Positions 5,532 through 7,011 of a DNA stretch of 7,011 nt are shown here, piece after piece. Source of the DNA: DATMXS01 sp050260275 (lineage in GTDB: Bacteria > Acidobacteriota > Terriglobia > Bryobacterales > Bryobacteraceae); the NCBI GenBank assembly GCA_050260275.1, contig JBLNBX010000117.1:1-7011 (forward strand), in the 5' to 3' direction. The position numbers and the translations under genes are program-made. Each line of letters opens with the position of its first letter. Within the stretch, counting starts at the first letter, position 1. The notes under the pieces are model-generated. The model ran no database searches, was not told the origin of the DNA, and was given only the letters and a program-made list of their open reading frames with translations.

Positions 5532-7011
5532 CTACCGGACGTGCGGATTGTACTTGATAGCGCCGGTCTTCTGATCGCGCGAGAAGTGCTTGGCATAGTC
5601 CCACGCGACCTTGCCATAGGCAGTGTAGAGGGCGTGGGTCAAATCTTCCGTATAGTTCAGAGCAACCATCGGCACGCCGGCGGCATCGTTCAGATACCAG
5701 GTATGGTTACCAAACTCGCCATTGAGCGTGACCCGCTCCATTGAGTCGGCCTTGAAGCCGTTGACCGGATACGTCTTGAAGTCGAACGCATCGATCGTCT
5801 TCATGCCGTTATAGCCAAGATATAGATTGAGCTGCTTCTGGTAAGCGGGAGAAATGGTCCCTTCGGCTGGAATGAAGGCACCGGGAAGGTCGAACGCGGA
5901 GGTCGTGAACATGATCGGCAGGCGGTACTTCTTGAGCTGCGCTGCCTGCTCGGGCGTTCCGTAATAGCCGGCCGCTGCCATGGGGACCGCCGCCGCGAAA
6001 ACGGAAGGGTCGCCGTTGACGGCGCGCAGCGTGGCGGCGCCGCCCATGGAATAACCCGTGACGTAAACGCGCGAAGGATCGAGCGCTGGATACGTCTTAA
6101 GCATGTGTCTCACCAGCTTGGGCAAAACATCGGGCAGGATAGGGGCAATGCTCTGGTGATCCGGGGCCACAATGGCGAAGCGCTCGGAGCCGGCCAATTC
6201 GAGCAGACCAATCTCCTCGACGAATTGGCGCGGATCGTCGCCGCCGCCATGCAGGGCGAGCCACAGTGGCACCGTCCCGGCCGGAGCTGTGCCCCTGACC
6301 ACTTCGTCAGGTAAATACTCGGCCCAGGTCTGCAGGTATGCGCCGTTCGGGGCCTTCACGTCGGCAAAGAGGTTCTCCCGCCTGTAGGTCGCGCGGATCC
6401 CGTCGGCAGTGACGCCGTTGATGATAGCGTTCCGGGGGAAGAGGGAATACGGCGCCTGGTCCATGCTGTAGCCCTGATAAGGGGTTGAAGCCGAGTTCAG
6501 GCCCGGCTGGAGAACGCCCACCCGCAGGGCCTTGACGAAGAGGCCGTAGTAGGCGTCCTTGATGTACTTGGCCGGATCAGGGTTGGCGTCCTTGGCAACC
6601 AGAACCCGCTTGGCAGGAAGATCCGCGTCGTAGAAGGTCTCCACGTCGCCGGCGCAGGCGTACGCGTTCACGCTGTTGGCCTTCTTGTACTTGTTTACGG
6701 TGGAATCTTCCGCATTCACCAGGTAAACGGGAACGTGCGAAGCGACGGAGCGATTGGCGGCCATTTTGCCGTTAATGAGGAGCATGCCGGCGATGCGGCC
6801 GACGTAATCGACGGTTCCCGAGATGAAGTTGTTAACAAACGTCGCGCCTCCGTCAAGCCCGATGACGTAGAAGTAACTGAAGCCGCCGAAGTATTCGGCA
6901 TCGGCGTAGCCCACGCCTTCCCGGCCTCGGCCTTCCCCCGCCTTTTGCGCGAACATAGCCGTCTGGAGAGCATAGTAATTCTTCTGGTCTGCGGCGGTGA
7001 ACGCTTTCCCG
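5532..7011 (-). CDS. Alpha/beta-hydrolase esterase, PHB-depolymerase/feruloyl-esterase-like (N-terminus outside window)
   Basis: The stop is TAG (5534-5532). The frame is open through the right edge; the ATG at 6956-6954 is internal, since 18 further in-frame codons precede it (ending NYYALQTA), so the true start is beyond 7011. Numbered from that ATG, the C-terminal catalytic domain shows LALHGGGDD (233-241, oxyanion region), VYVTGYSMGGAATL (297-310) with nucleophile S303, a likely acid D356 (SAFDLP) and a likely triad H441 in DLTHAL, ending WDYAKHFSRDQKTGAI. This is the layout of extracellular esterases such as PHB depolymerases, acetylxylan and feruloyl esterases; substrate cannot be told from sequence. 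The first ~200 residues look like a second, degenerate hydrolase fold with GLDGG (33-37) where GxSxG would stand. An ester-cleaving role on plant polymers would complement the neighbouring arabinofuranosidase, but the genes are convergent and not an operon. Confidence 0.8.
   Translation of the reverse strand, partial: GKAFTAADQKNYYALQTAMFAQKAGEGRGREGVGYADAEYFGGFSYFYVIGLDGGATFVNNFISGTVDYVGRIAGMLLINGKMAANRSVASHVPVYLVNAEDSTVNKYKKANSVNAYACAGDVETFYDADLPAKRVLVAKDANPDPAKYIKDAYYGLFVKALRVGVLQPGLNSASTPYQGYSMDQAPYSLFPRNAIINGVTADGIRATYRRENLFADVKAPNGAYLQTWAEYLPDEVVRGTAPAGTVPLWLALHGGGDDPRQFVEEIGLLELAGSERFAIVAPDHQSIAPILPDVLPKLVRHMLKTYPALDPSRVYVTGYSMGGAATLRAVNGDPSVFAAAVPMAAAGYYGTPEQAAQLKKYRLPIMFTTSAFDLPGAFIPAEGTISPAYQKQLNLYLGYNGMKTIDAFDFKTYPVNGFKADSMERVTLNGEFGNHTWYLNDAAGVPMVALNYTEDLTHALYTAYGKVAWDYAKHFSRDQKTGAIKYNPHVR

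Overview
The window is high-GC bacterial DNA. Codon use, a secreted GH51 glycosidase and a secreted-type esterase suggest a soil polysaccharide degrader, possibly an Acidobacteriota relative of Solibacter/Bryobacter. That placement is a guess from style; no marker gene is present.

Left part (1-2177): the end of a CRISPR-Cas locus. An unrecognised helical protein, cut by the window edge, runs by an ATGA overlap into cas2. Convergent to them lies a complete CARF-HEPN protein of the TIGR02710/Cas02710 group, a Csm6/Csx1-like RNase that in type III systems answers cyclic oligoadenylate made by Cas10. The cas2 frame has no stop where the Cas2 fold ends. It runs on as a tail antisense to the 3' end of the CARF gene, so the two genes overlap tail to tail by 192 bp. 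No repeat array, cas1, cas10 or other effector subunit lies in the window.

Middle part (2178-3194): about 1 kb without an intact gene. It holds the last ~43 codons of a zinc alcohol dehydrogenase (minus strand), then the 3' part of a tRNA-Thr(CGT) gene broken exactly in the anticodon stem. That is the usual scar of tyrosine-integrase insertion. The fragment's polarity puts the inserted element to its left, so the CRISPR locus may sit on an integrated island whose distal end is at about 2455. Beyond it are several inverted repeats and one copy of a ~77-bp imperfect repeat.

Right part (3195-7011): a complete secreted GH51 alpha-L-arabinofuranosidase with a good Shine-Dalgarno, then a 333-bp gap with the second repeat copy and a strong GC hairpin, then a convergent alpha/beta-hydrolase esterase (PHB-depolymerase/feruloyl-esterase-like) running off the right edge. 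The arabinofuranosidase and esterase could act together on decorated plant hemicellulose, though they are not in one operon. The most notable points are the tRNA scar beside the CRISPR locus, the cas2/CARF antisense overlap, the unknown gene coupled to cas2, and the repeat pair flanking the arabinofuranosidase gene.
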